Notes: generated by a model not told the origin, from the letters alone. 64,000 nucleotides of DNA from Agarophyton chilense (GCA_030374765.1 JARGXX010000120.1:372001-436000), one strand, 5' to 3'. Counted from the stretch's first letter, positions 43,671 through 55,560 are shown. Translations and numbers: made by a program.

Positions 43671-45274
43671 TGGATGATCTGGAGATACCATGCTTTATGG
43701 GAAACCCTACACAGAGGGAACCCGAGTCAATTTCGGATGACGTCTGTGACGACCTACTGGCTACCGAACCGTCGGAGCCCCTTTCGGGTTCCTTTATCCC
43801 GATAACTCCTGAGGAGATGATGAGGGAACAACAGATGGACCCGTTCTGTACCCGGATCCGATCCCGGTTAAACGAAGGACATCAATTACCCTTTCAGGTC
43901 AAAGACCAGGGATACCTAATAAGGGTGGTGGAATCTAACCCACAGGTTGTGGTACCTCACTCACTGCAACAAAGGGTTTTACATATATCTCACTACGTGA
44001 AAATAGATGCCCTGCCAGGTGGAAGGAAGTTTTATCTAACTCTTCGCAGAGATTTCTACTGGCCAGCAATGGCATTTGACTGCTATGCAGTTTCCCGAGA
44101 ATGTACCGGTTGCGCTAAGAACAGCATGAAGTTACGAAACTTTTCGAAGAAACTTAATCTGTTTCCGGCACGGGCCTCTTTAGAGTTTGTCGCCATCGAC
44201 ATATTGGGTCCTCTTCTACATACCGCCCGAGGTAATCGGTTTCTTCTGGTCATTACGGACCGCTTTTCGAAGTTAGTTCGTACCGTACCTCTAAAGAGGA
44301 TCATCACCAGTGCGATTGCGCAAGCTTTTGTAACCCATTTGGTGTTCGTGTATGGCCCACCGATACAACTCCTCTCTGATAACGGCTCACAATTCGCCGC
44401 AAATTTCTCTCAGAACGTTTACAGAATCCTGCACATAAATAACTTGTTTGTTACAACATATTACCCCCAGTGTAATGGGCAAGTTGAACGATTCCATCGT
44501 ACGCTACTCAATGCGCTGAGCTCTTATGTCGCGGATAACCTAAAACCCTGGGATCTCTTTACGGATGCTGTCACCTACGCGTACAATACGCAGGTTCATC
44601 GCATAATGAATATCTCGCCGTTCTAGTTGGTGCTTTCGAGAATACCGCCTCCAGTCGCGTTGGAACCGGACCCACAGTGGGAACGTTTCTTTCCCCGAAA
44701 AAATATCGGGATACCCAGCAAGAGGGTTTGAAACAACTATTACCGATGGCTCGGAAGTCAATGAAGAAAATCGCAGGCCGCTTTTAAGCGTAACTTCGAT
44801 GCGAAGGTCAGAAAACCCTCGCCAAAGGCTAGCTCTGGTGACTACGTTTTCCTGAGAAAATCTTACTATAATCCTGAACAGGAGCGCCGGCATAAGCTAT
44901 TGCCGGTTGCAGAAGGTCCGTACCGCGTTTTCTCCACGGATAACACGACTGTGGTTTTGGAAATAGGGGAACGCCAGAAGCGAGTATTGCGCGATCGCGT
45001 TGTATTAGCACTGAATCCGCATATGGAGTTGACAGGGAACCCTCAATCGGAGATTCAATCGCCGGAGGGAACGTCAACGACGGATAACAATCAATCCCAC
45101 CCAGCGGTTCTCCCACATATGAATCGTGGTCTATCGGACCACCTGTTGGAGTCTGACAGTACTCTTACTGTCACTGGGAAACCATGTATTGGTATACGAC
45201 TGGATTTTCTTTCTAGAGTAATCCCTGATCCTAGGATATTGACTAACTCTCACCCCGTATCCTCACCTAACTAG
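43670..45274 (+). pseudogene. G2 integrase, catalytic triad retained
   Basis: A long open stretch, 43436-44626. The zinc-binding H-H-C-C module includes LHISHYVKIDALPGG and CTGCAKNSM. The core has D in FVAIDILGPLL, D in IQLLSDNGSQF and E in GQVERFHRTLL, so the D,D-35-E triad is present. The C-terminal part continues in other frames, ending with GPYRVFSTDNTTVVLEIG and RVLRDRVVLALNPH near 44915-45020. A stop at 44624 separates core and C-terminus. Confidence 0.85.
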
Positions 45275-46229
45275 GGAGAGGAGGATGGTCAAATATCAAG
45301 TAACAGTTTGGCTGCGGAGTCGACACCGATTGATGTTGATACGCCTTGTTCGATCGGCGGCATTACGGACACAACAGTGATCATTTCTCCTGGAAAGGAT
45401 AGAGAGTGACGAGCTCACACCACATCGGCGAGCCTGGAACGTCCAGTTACAACTGACCCCACAACTGGGACAACTGGTGGACTGGACAACGAAGACCAAG
45501 CCTTGGGGATGTCTACTAAAACGGACGCTGAAGACCATGAAGAGTAGGGATGAACAGGAAGGAACTCTGACGAACATAGGAACCCACAAAAGTAGAGAGA
45601 AGAACAGAATCTACTTCAGAAACACATTGAAGAGTGAGGAACACGGTGCAGTGAGAAAAAGCACAACCAGTACATGCGCGGACAAACGGTACAGCCCATA
45701 GAACTCTCGAGAAGTCGCACGGTACCGTACTATACTGCACGCGCAGGAAAACATGACACTGTAGTGCACAACGAATCCCAGCCATTCAAACGCCCGTGCA
45801 ACGGCGCGTTTGAGGTTGACCCAATAAGATTCGTTTGCACACGTACACTTGTGGGAGGAACCGCCAACCCAACAGGGCGCATGCCGTTCGTCTAGCTTCA
45901 CCGTCGGAACGGTCACCCGAAATGGGAGCCAAGTCAACCTCGTCTTCAACTAGTCGTCTCTCCGACGTTACCCAACGAATCTTGGGGAGCCTACTCTCCA
46001 TCGGCGTGAATTTTCGCAGACCTTTCAGAAGGTACTGGAATTTCTCCACGGACTACTCTAAATCCAAAGTTGGATTCGCGTCTTCACGACGAACTGTAGC
46101 CCTCACAATCCATGGAAATTCCTCTAGGAAGCTCGGCTCAATGCTCTAACGAAAATGAGAACCCCAAGAAGGGGACAGTTACAGACGAGAAGGCCACGGA
46201 TGGAGGGAGAAAGAGAAGTGTACCCACAA

Positions 46230-46430
46230 GAGTTCGTAGTTGATCGACATGTCTAATGCGGATATGATTCCGATGGAGAGATTCTTTACCGCGTACGCTG
46301 GTATGGATACTCGGTCGAGGAAAAAACTTGGGAACCCGTCGAGCACTTACCCCGCTCAAAGGTAACTGGGTATTACCGTAGGAAAAGAAGCGCACTACCT
46401 CCAGCTATGGAGCGCACCGAAGTTCGTTAA
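46230..46430 (+). pseudogene. G2 chromodomain
   Basis: EFVVDRHV, stop, CGYDSDGEILYRVRWYGY, then EEKTWEPVEHLPRSKVTGYYRR. The aromatic residues and the WxPxxxL core of a chromodomain are visible, and one stop lies near its start. It closes the pol region of G2. Confidence 0.8.
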
Positions 46431-46435
46431 CCGCA

Positions 46436-46605
46436 ACCTCGAGAGAGGAGATCTCGAAGGAGAAGATAAAGTAAAAGAAGGAGAATCCTAGAAAGGAGAA
46501 GATGAAGTAGAAGAAGAAGAATTCTGAAAAGGAGAAGATGAAATGGAGAAGAAGAAACCTCGAGAGAGGAGACCTCGAAGGAGAAGGAAAAGATGATACT
46601 GTAGT
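46436..46605 (+). repeat. purine-rich imperfect minisatellite in G2
   Basis: GA-rich units containing GAGAGGAGA-CTCGAAGGAGAAG and AAAGGAGAAGATGAA repeat several times between the chromodomain and the antisense ORF. Almost all purine on the coding strand. It may include a polypurine tract. Confidence 0.65.
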
Positions 46606-46689
46606 TACATAGGTATCCGATGAATCGGTTTCACAATGAAGGAGGCAAGAGGAATCAAAAGAAAACTCAAGTGTTTACTTGTGCGCAAG

Positions 46690-48161
46690 TTAGTATAAAC
46701 CACTAGCTATCATCCGAAGATGGTCATGATTCAAACGGTCCCTTGTTACCCCGTTTCGGGTTACTCCAGCTCCTGCGGAAGGACCAGCTTTGCTTGGAGT
46801 ATTCTGGAAGTAACGAGCGGCAGCGCAGAGCAATTGCCCGACATCAGTCGTATCCGGAACCGGAACCTCCATGGCCTGGAGTTGAGCGCACAAAGTTGCG
46901 ACTTGGGAAGTAATCACACCCATTTCAACGCTGACCTCCTCTGTAGCGGTATCCGAATTAGTCCCCGCGGTATCGGGCGCGTTATCATCAGACATCAATG
47001 GGTCACCCGGTTCAACCGGAGCGTTTTCCTCACCTTCATTATCCACTATTGGATCACTAGCAATATACGGTTGTAGTTGGAAAAGACAAACCCGATGGGA
47101 TGCCCAGCTAGGACTTCGCGATATAACTCTCGAAGAGCTTCAGCGTGAGCTGCGCATGTGAGCAAACCCTCCCAGGGGTCATAGGCGTCGAAGTTCCAGC
47201 TCGTGGGTGTCGACGGCCAGGACACCTGTCGCAAGCGGAAGGACGACCCCTAGCGCGTTGATTCGTCGGAAGCTCGTCCCAATTGACGTCATCGATAATG
47301 TCGAGGATGTGAGCAACCTCATCAGCGTTAAGTTGGGATTCCAATGGGCTGGACATTCCAGTATCGCGGTCGCTGCGGGAGGTACCAGATCCGACATTGG
47401 TCTTAAGCCTCCCAGAGGAGAAACGCGGCAACACCGACCGTCCATTCTGAGGCAAAGATAGACCAAATCTCGGTATTCGAGGAACACTTCAAGAGCAAGA
47501 AAAAATATATCGTCACAGCCGGAAGCTCCACAAAACACCCCCGAGGTGCCTCAACTGGACTCCACCAAGCGGGGAGCGGGATGTAGCGTCCTGTAAATAA
47601 TCTCGGATGCATCCGTTCAACTTCGACATTCTGATAAGAAATCAGGTACCCGAATCGGGAGCGTGCTCGCCGCTGGAAGCGAATCATGCGATGGAAACCC
47701 AGTTGTGGGAACCGTCTCAAGTAGCGAAACTCCGCACGGAGGATTTGACGACCCCAATACAGGTATCTGGTTGAAACGCCTGAAGCCAGACCCTGGGAGG
47801 GGGCAGTGAATAACTCCAACTAGTTCTCTCCATACAGAGCTTCGCCGCGAGTACGGAAAAAGGCCACGTCGAGAGTTCCCTCCGGTTCGACCGGTACCTC
47901 GTTGGGGGATCGGTGGTGACGCTGGTAAGCAATCCTCGCCAAGAAGGCACGCGCATCGTTCATTGTTTCATTCCTCCTTCGGAGTAGATAGTGAGGGTCC
48001 ACCGCAATGTGCGCTCTCAATTCGAAGGATAATACGACAGCAACGGGAAGGTCCCCGGGTAGCACACCATCCTCCGAATAGGAGTTGATCAACGTGGGTT
48101 TGTTAACCGCCTCAGGGTGGAACCACGGAGCCCTGGCGTATATGTCTGCATCCTGAGCAGG
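46690..48161 (-). pseudogene. antisense ORF of G2, C-terminal two thirds
   Basis: Diverged relative of the A/B/C antisense ORF, in the same place: between chromodomain and LTR, opposite strand. Matching segments include LNADEVAHILDIIDDVNWDE near 47310-47370 (compare FDVEEIEALLGHILQVEWGK), SYQNVEVERMHPRLFTGRYI near 47590 (compare WHQVEFHDMSADKRLPLYL) and VATLCAQLQAMEVPVPDTTD near 46890 (compare the RHVCRTVGITASMD part). Several frames are used. The N-terminal third continues at 58329-58795 beyond element C. Confidence 0.65.
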
Positions 48162-48607
48162 TGTAACGCAATGACTGTTGGTTCAGCGTACGGGTCGAGA
48201 CCGGTGGTAGTGTGGTAAAGCGGGTCCTAAGGTTCGAATCCTTGACGGCGGCACTCCCAGAGTACTTGGTGCAATGGGATGGCGTTTACTGCGTAGTCCT
48301 ACAGGTTGGACCTACGGAAACGATGGCTTGAAGACCAAAGGGTGGAACTACTATACCAAAGGGGGTTAATTAATATCCTAACGGTGCCTACCTTACTCTA
48401 AGGGAGAAGCGTCACTAGAGCCAAGTAAATAGTACTGGCGAGGCGCTGAGATATCCCTGGCACTCTAATGCAAATCTATTACACTAATTACAATTAATTT
48501 ATAATCTACATGAGTCCACCTGAGGTCGACCCCTCCACGTGTGTCCTGTAAGATACCTCTGGGCACGGCGGCTTACAGAGCTCAACCGCTACCACCGCTC
48601 CTTCACA
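48162..48607. repeat. LTR of element C (left; 3' LTR in coding sense)
   Basis: 446 bp. It holds GGTTCGAATCC at 48231-48241, an exact match to the pol III B-box consensus, inside a perfect tRNA T-arm-like hairpin (TAAGG, TTCGAAT, CCTTG), with an A-box-like TGGTAGTGTGG about 26 bp before. In the other LTR the box has decayed. Confidence 0.92.
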
Positions 48608-49018
48608 TATCTCCCTGCTTAGGATTCGACCGTCACGGCGAAGTGCAAATTGCCTCAGGCTTGACCCAGGGGACGCGAGCACTTTGTTGCTCCCGGTACC
48701 ATCGGGCGCGACGGGACGTCGCGTCGTCGTCGCCTGCGTGGATGCGGGGGAGCGCGAGCTGAGCATTGGCGCCGAAGGGAAATTAATTTGCCTAAGGATT
48801 GAAACACCCACGCGCCGTGAGCGCTGGCCATAGGGGCATCGCTCGCGTATTTATCGCGTCACGTTTCCAAGACGGTCCATTGGCTTCTTCCTTAGTCTCA
48901 GTTCTTCCTTTGGAGACCCTCTGCACTTCTTCCAACGCAGTCCACGCCTGTCAGTCCGTCCGGATCGATTCCGTCACCTCGCCTTACCATCGTGGTACTT
49001 TTCCATTTGTCGCGCACT
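48608..49018. other. leader of the antisense ORF in element C
   Basis: Non-coding segment between the 3' LTR and the ATG at 49019. On the minus strand it would contain the polypurine tract (GCAGGGAGATA next to the LTR is the best candidate). It has no clear TATA box for the antisense gene. Confidence 0.5.
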
Positions 49019-51098
49019 ATGCCGGACCGGCCTTATAAACCCGTCGGATATGCCGTTCTCCCTCCGGACTTTGTCGCTTCCGGGTCTCGTCCTATTCACT
49101 TCCCGGCGGACCAGCCTGTGGGGAGCGGCACCATGGCTGCGAACAACCAAGCGGCGAGCTCCTCGGGATACCAAGTGGCCTACGAAGGTCCTGGGAACCG
49201 TTATGACCATGCCATCGGACGAAACCCGCGGGCAGTGCGTCATGCCACTCTTCCGTCCTCTGTGGAAGAATACAAAAGGTTTTTTCGTTTGTATCTTGAC
49301 GCCCGAAGGTTTGCCAAGATACACGATTACCGGAGAGGCAGCAAGAACGCGCGCAGAGTTTCGTGGTATAACCAATGATTGCACTGTACTGTGGATCCAC
49401 GTTCGGCGACGTGATGTCGCACCCTCGTCCAAGCGGACATGCCATACGTTCGCTGCGAGGTGGAAGCCGAATACCGGTTCAGGGTGAAAAAATTCTTTTC
49501 GGACCTATACACGGACCTCATCTCGCCTCATGTGCGCTTTCGTTTTGCTGGTCACAACCTCTTGACGCTTATGTGCTTCCGACCACCATACGACCGCTTA
49601 TTCTGGATGTCCAACCAGGTGTATTGGAACGAGATCCACGAAGCCCATGGTCGTCTGCGTCAATCCTTGGGGTTCTTCCTTTGTTGGCACCAAGTGGAGT
49701 TTCACGACATGAGCGCCGACAAACGCCTTCCGTTGTACCTCTCGCTTTCCCACGAGGATTAGAACCAATGGGCCATGTATTGGCGTGTATCGCCACTCCT
49801 TCTGGTTCCCCGCCGTCCGTGGGGCTTACCACTCGTCCCGACTCATGGGAGCTGATAATGACCGAAGGTCGTGGCTGTCCTGGCAGGTACTCTTCGTTGA
49901 GTTCGGCGTGATGTCCCTTATGGCCTTTCTGGATACTGCGAAGTACGGAATCCGTGGTAATGTCCGTTCGGAGGATTGGAGTGTGTGGTACGATGAGAAC
50001 TTACTCAGTCCTCGAGGTCGCCTAATACCGCTCCCGGACATCATGATCCGCTTCCTAAAGAACCTGGGTATCCAGAATATCGTCCGTGGGACTCAGTTTG
50101 ATGTCGAGGAGATCGAGGCCCTTTTGGGTCATATCCTACAGGTGGAGTGGGGCAAGACTCCCGGGGTCCTTTGGTATGACTGGGATACCGACTCATTCAC
50201 GCCGATTCTGCTACATCCGCAGGGTCGGGACGACGCTCGTGCATATCCCGCCAAGCCGTTGAGGAATTAACCATCGGACATTCTGAGGCGTCATGTGCCC
50301 GACTATTATCCGAAGGCCATCGGTTTCGATCCTCTGTGCTTCGAGCCTGATGTGGAAGCCACGCTGTTGGTTCCTGCTGGTGTGTCCGACGGAGAATCCT
50401 TCGGGGAAGATCCCTTTGTCCTACCCGTGGAGTGCGTTCATCCTCCGCTCGAGTCCGCTGTGGTGTCCCCGACTGCTTCCCCTCCTCCAGCTCCTCCGTG
50501 CGCTGCTTCTCAGGATGAGCTCTCGTATGAACCATCAGTCGCCCAAGTGAATATTCCTCCTGGCGAGATTACTGTCGAAACCGACAGTCCTGTAGGCGAG
50601 GCACTTGCTCAAACGTCCACCGGGGGCGTCGACATCGCTCCGTCTTCTCCGTTGGTACACTTCCCTACTTCGGCCACTGCTGTAGCCAGGGATCTCCTTC
50701 ATTTCTGCCGTACCGTTGGTATCACGGCCTCGATGGACATTGCGACAGTCATGAGGGAAGCCTGCTCCTGGGCGCGTCGCTCGGCTCGCTACGAAGCGGT
50801 TGTCCAACAGGGTCAGGACCTGAAGACCGCCATGGTCAATATCCTGCAGCAGAATGCGCAGGCGATGTCTCAGAGGGTTACTCCCCACTTTAATGCCCTG
50901 TATGGTCTAAATTTGAGTGACCGGGAGGTTTCCGGTGGTGACAATAGTTTCTCAGGAGACTCCCCGCCGAAGAAGTGTGCTCGGCTCGCTGGAGCCAGTT
51001 CAGGTGGTCCAGTTGGCTCCTCGGATGACCCTAGTCCTGGTTTCGCTCCTGCAGGTTCCAATGAAGACGACGAAGTTCCTCCTGCGGCGCCCCAGTGA
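49019..51098 (+). pseudogene. antisense ORF (aORF) copy C, most complete, unknown function
   Basis: Starts at an ATG (MPDRPYKPVGYAVLPPDF) and ends at 51098. About 690 codons if the breaks are ignored. Breaks are in-frame stops at about 49376, 49415 and 49760, and shifts near 49800 and 50270. Conserved blocks are MPYVRCEVEAEYRFRV, PPYDRLFWMSNQVYWNEI, QVEFHDMSAD, GRLIPLPDIMIRFL, FDVEEIEALLGHILQVEWGK, DYYPKAIGFDPLCFEPDVEA, SMDIATVMREACSWARRSA, and SPPKKCARLAG near the end. No transmembrane helix or signal peptide is visible, which argues against an envelope protein. It is convergent with pol; 200 bp separate its stop from the chromodomain end. Confidence 0.8.
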
Positions 51099-51298
51099 GT
51101 CCTCTTGATGATCCGAGCGCTTCCGCGAACGTTGAGGACATGGTGAGGACTGTTATACCTCTGCTAGTTAGTCAAATAAAATAATGCTTGTGCTTTCCTA
51201 AGGTCTTTCTTGTATCTCAAACTTGCGTGCCCAGGGACAGCGTCCAATCTTGAGGGCGACTCAGGACTTACTCAGGTGTCTCCGTAGGACAAACCTTG

Positions 51299-51620
51299 TT
51301 ACCTGATGCGAGAGCTACGACGAACCGTCGTGCTTCGGCGAACCGGCGTGTCGGGAGGTGGTTTGGGAAGCATTTTGGGAATATTCGAACCAATGGTTGC
51401 CCCCTCCTGAATGCAGCGCTCCGAATGGGTGATTCTGTGCCAATAGCGGGCGATAGAACTGGCCGGAATGGTTTGAGGCTCTTGCCAAGTATCTTCCTCA
51501 GGTGTGTAGCCGAACCAACGGACGCGATAAAGCATAGTTCCCTCCTCTCCCCGACCGGCGGAGATGATGCGCTCAGTTACATATTCCGGTTGATGTTCAT
51601 TCTCCGAAAGGAGAGTGTAG
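51299..51620 (-). pseudogene. chromodomain of element C
   Basis: ITERIISAG-type start near 51590, then MLYRVRWFGYTPEEDTWQEP and TIPASSIARYW at 51430-51535, with a basic tail RRSTTVRRSSRIR. Same as in copy A with few changes. Confidence 0.82.
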
Positions 51621-51865
51621 TCAAGAGGGGCGAATCAATCGGAGTCCGTTGGGAGCAATGGGTCATAGTAGTTGGCACCGACCATCGTATCTGTGGGGCT
51701 AGTCGAGTCCCCGGGAACTGCCTTAGAGGGTGTGGAGACTTGATCATCGACCTGAGATCGTGGTGCTTCGGTTGGGCCAGGGGGCTGGGACGTTCGTGGT
51801 CCGAAGGAACTGGGAGCTCGTGTCACATGGTTAATAGACACAGTGTCCTGTAGGCCGTCAATGAT

Positions 51866-52870
51866 TCACGTGATGATGTGTTCATTGGCCTTGAGAACTT
51901 TGTATGGTCCTGTAGAGAGGGGTAAGAGCTTCCGTCTAGTGTCCTCGAGTTCCTCACTGTCCTTCGGTGGCCGGTCCAAGTAAACCAGATCTCCTTCCCC
52001 AAAGGTCGGTGTGTTCCAAACGGCTTTGTCGAAATTGATCTTGTAGCGCCGTTGGGCTTTGGTTAGTACAGTCCTGGCCAATTGGAGAAAGCAGTCGATG
52101 CGTCGGCGCGAGTAGAGCTTCGCCTGGGTAGGAGTCATTCCTTCGGTTATGTCCTGGGGTATGATAGACTCCTGATGGTCAACAGCTATCGGCGGCAGCG
52201 CTCTCGTTAGCGTTAAGTCAAAAGGATTTGTCCCTGTGGAAGCATGCACCCGCGTGTTGTAGGCATAAACCAATGGCTCGACGTAGTCGTCCCAGTCCAA
52301 TTGGTGCTCCGAAACTCAGTGCGCAAATCGGTCTATAAGGGTGTGGTTGAAGCGTTCGGCATGGTCATTGGTTTGCGGGTGGTACGCCGTGGTGGTCACA
52401 TGTTTGATTCCTAAGGTAGCACAAACGTGTGAGAAGAATTTGGATACAAACTGGCTGCCTTTATTGGTAAGGAGGTAGAGTAGCATGCAACGTGGATATA
52501 ACTAGTGGGAAAAGAAGGCCGTGGCGACATCCGTCGCCGTTGTCCTCCCTAGGGGTATGGCTCGGGTAAGTTTGGTAAACCTTTTGGTTATAACCAAAAC
52601 AAACCGTTTCCCATGGAACGACTTCGGCAAAGGCCCAAGTATATCCATTGCAACGAATTCCGTCGGACTTGCGGCGGGGAAGAGCTTCAATTTGACCTGA
52701 TGGTTGGCGCGAAACCCTGGGATCTATGCGCACGATGCACAGTTTCGTTTGGTTTGCCACAGGTCCTGCGCCATTACTGGCCAGTAGAAGAACTTCCTTA
52801 GTGTCTGGTACAATCTTCGGCCTCCAGGGCGACCAGCCAAGCGGGGGAAATGGGCGAGGTATGCGAATCG
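51866..52870 (-). pseudogene. integrase of element C
   Basis: The zinc-binding part is near 52720-52870 (RRLYQTLRKFFYWPVMAQDL, NCASCA). The core has VAMDILGPLPKSFHGKRF at 52600-52660. The second catalytic position reads LLTNKGSQFVSKF near 52440 where relatives have TDNG, so the aspartate is lost. The C-terminal stretch 51866-52300 is open (YVEPLVYAYNTRVHASTGTN, GEGDLVYLDRPP, GPYKVLKANEH). The frame breaks at about 52310-52500. Confidence 0.82.
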
Positions 52871-54480
52871 CGCCCTTAGCGAAGTTGGTATTACCCGTTG
52901 GAGTGCCCCATCCACCGGTGAGCGGCGACATAGTAGTCCAAACCGGCCAGACCCGAATAGGAATCCTGGGGTTCCTAACAATTGGGCTGTTTCTTTGCAG
53001 TACTCGTTTTCGATCTGCGCCTGTAGAAGTTCCTCAATAGTTATAGGGAGGAGTTCTTTTTCCTCCGGCGCTATCACATTAACTTGAGGTGGTGCCGAAT
53101 TGGGCGGTATTGTCTCCCAGACCAATAGATATACTTCGTTCTCCATTACCTCAGGGTCCTCTGATTGCACCTTATACATAAGGTCATCTGTTTCCGTGTA
53201 TTCTTGAGGTCCATCATCTGTAAAGGGGGTGGGAATTAGGTCGTCCAATGGGGTGTCATCAGTTCCGTCGGTGATTATTCGCGACAGGGCATCTTCTGCC
53301 TGGTGCTTGATGCCTGGCCTATAGCTTATCCCGTAGTCATATTCTGATAGCCTGAGGCGCCATCTAGCGAGGCGACTCGATGCATCGGTCATATTGAGTA
53401 GCCAGCGGAGTGAGTCATGGTCTGTCCTAATGGTAAATCTGGTTCCCTTGAGGTACGGACGGAGTGTCAATACGCACCATACGATGGCTAGACATTCCTT
53501 TTCGGTCGTACTTTAGTTTCGCTCCGCGCTGGTGAGCGTTCTGCTCCAGTAGCCAATAGGTCGATAGTCCTTCGATGACTCCTGTTCCTATAGCAGTGAA
53601 CAACCCACTTGGACAGCAGAGACATCTGTGTCCAGGACGAAAGTCCTACTGGGCTTTGGTAAAGCCAATATGAGTGGGTTCAGCAATTTGTCCTTCAGGG
53701 TCTGAAATACCTCGTACTGGTCGACGGTAAGGGCTTCGAACTCCGAAGGTGGTCTTTTCTTCGGCAACACGTTGAGAGTGGCCGAGATCTTGGCAATACC
53801 TTTGACGAACGGTCAGTAGAAGTTGCACAATCCCACGAAGGATCGTAGTTCCGTGTGGGTCCTAGGAGGCTTGGACTGGCGAATCGCATTCGTTGTCCGT
53901 GTGGCCACTTTTAGCTTTCCTGGGAGGACGTCGTGACCGAGATAGTCCACTAAGGCCTGGAAGAAAGCGCATTTGCGTAGTTTCAGTGTTACTCCAGCGT
54001 CCTGTGGGATTGTTAGCGCCTTCTTCACGTAGAGAAGGTGTTTGTTTACAGTCCGTGAGAAGATTATAACGTCATCCAAATAGACCAGGGCGAGCTTCCA
54101 GCCGACTCTGGACAGTATAATGTCCAGTACCCGTTGAAAAGTGGCTGGGGCATTCTTCAAACCAAAGGGCATGCGAGTAAATCTGAACAGACATTCATGG
54201 GTGGTAGAGGTTGTCAGCGCTCTCACATCGGCAGCCAAAGGGATTTGCCAGTATCCAGAGTTAGCGTCCAGTGTGGTAAATACGACAGCCTCGCCTAAGG
54301 AATCCAGAAAGTCGTCCATGCGGGGTATCGGGTATGAGTCCCTCTTGGTTACTGCGTTCAGCTTCCTGTAGTCGACACAGAACCTGACGGAGCCATCTTA
54401 TTTCGCCACGAGGACAAGAGGACTTGCCCATTCAGATTGGTTTGGAGGCGCCGGCTCTATGACTTGAGCTTTGCGCATCT
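52871..54480 (-). pseudogene. reverse transcriptase-RNase H of element C
   Basis: RT 53813-54480 with VIEPAPPNQSEWASPLVLVAK, stop, then DGSVRFCVDYRKLNAVTK, FTTLDANSGYWQIPLA, RMPFGLKNAPATFQRVLDII and an intact YLDDVIIFSR at about 54070. RNase H and connection lie at 52871-53770 (FVLDTDVSAVQVGCSLL, IRTDHDSLRWLLNMTDASSR, RWRLRLSEYDYGISYRPGIK). Stops near 54400, 53815, 53590 and 53515 disable it. Confidence 0.87.
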
Positions 54481-55560
54481 TGTCCATCTGGTCAGCGACA
54501 ATTTCCCTACCTTTAAGGCTGGTACGGTACGGGTGCTGGAACTGTGGTCTAGCATCATCCTGAAGGTCAATGCGGTTTGTAGTGGTTCTGATTGTGCCCA
54601 ATCTACCTGACCACATGGCCTGGTATTCCCTCAGGAAATAGAGTACCTGGGGCCCATAGGATTTGAATTCTGCGCCGATAGCGGCGGTCTCCTCCCAAGA
54701 GTTGACGTTTTCCTCGGGAGTTGGCGTCGCAAGATTATCCATTTGGGCCTCCATAATGGTCATGGGCGCGGGTAGAGTAAAACCATTCACTTTACCTTTA
54801 GGTAACTGCACTGGTTTCTCTCGGAAGTTTCTGATTGTGCCCAAAAAGGACCTGTTGGGGTGGATGTAGACTACTCCATTGGCCATCAAAGTGAGGTGCT
54901 TCAGAACCGTTTTCGGGTGGTTCTGATTCGTTAAGAGACCTGAAGACAGAGAATGGACCGATACAGCGATTTGTGTCATCAGGGGTATCTTTATGGCATT
55001 TGACAGGCGAACCTTATTGGACTTCTTGTTTTCGGAGACAACCGCTCGTTTGCGGATAGCTTCTGGCCCTGGGGCGGAACCGGTTACGGAGATGGAAGGT
55101 GCGCGGTAAAACGCGGCGTTCCTAAGGCCTGGATAAATGGTCTTAATGTATCGGTCGATAAAGGAGGGCAATAGGATTTCCTCAGCGCCCAAGTTAGGAC
55201 ATACAAGGAACCACGTGTGGACTTTGAATTGTCATACCTGGAGGTAAAGTGGTACTGTCCCTTTAATGTCCATTGGTCTACGTCATGCATCGGTAATTCT
55301 TTGGGTCTTCCTTGCCTGAACGAAATCTTGCCAACCCAGTGGGAATAGCTTAGGATGGACAAAATTGGGACCAGCGCCTGTGTCCAACACAGCTGTGGTC
55401 AATCGAGAGTTGTTGGATTGAATTCCTACGGTTATTCGAACTTTATAGTTCTCTTTCCTGAGGATACAGACGGGATCGTTACTGTGTCTCAGTTGTGGTT
55501 CATCCTGAATGGTCCATTATGGGTGGTTCGTATTGGGAGGTGAGGAGGTCTTTGGCTCAT
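54481..55560 (-). pseudogene. protease and linker of element C
   Basis: DTGAGPNFVHP is encoded at about 55350-55385 with the active-site aspartate and glycine intact. GAEEILLPSFIDRYIKTIYP follows at 55130-55192, and the linker HPNRSFLGTIRNFREKPVQL lies near 54840. Frames shift between the parts. Confidence 0.78.

Larger units (their letters stand above)
41930..48161 (+). mobile_element. Ty3/gypsy chromovirus lineage G2, left part (resumes at 58329)
   Basis: The pol region reads linker, RT, RNase H, integrase, chromodomain, then a purine-rich repeat block and an antisense ORF. It differs at protein level from A/C, so it is a second lineage. Gag and the 5' LTR are missing. At 48161 the element C insertion begins, and G2 sequence resumes at 58329. 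Its 3' LTR may lie in 58796-59000 but cannot be defined from one copy. Confidence 0.85.

Noticed and set aside
48201-48260. A tRNA gene in the element C LTR
   Set aside because: The T-arm is perfect but there is no room for the anticodon arm and no pairing acceptor stem, so it is only tRNA-like.
49019-51098. The antisense ORF as an envelope-like gene
   Set aside because: No signal peptide, transmembrane segment or cysteine-rich ectodomain; it is antisense to pol, unlike env genes.
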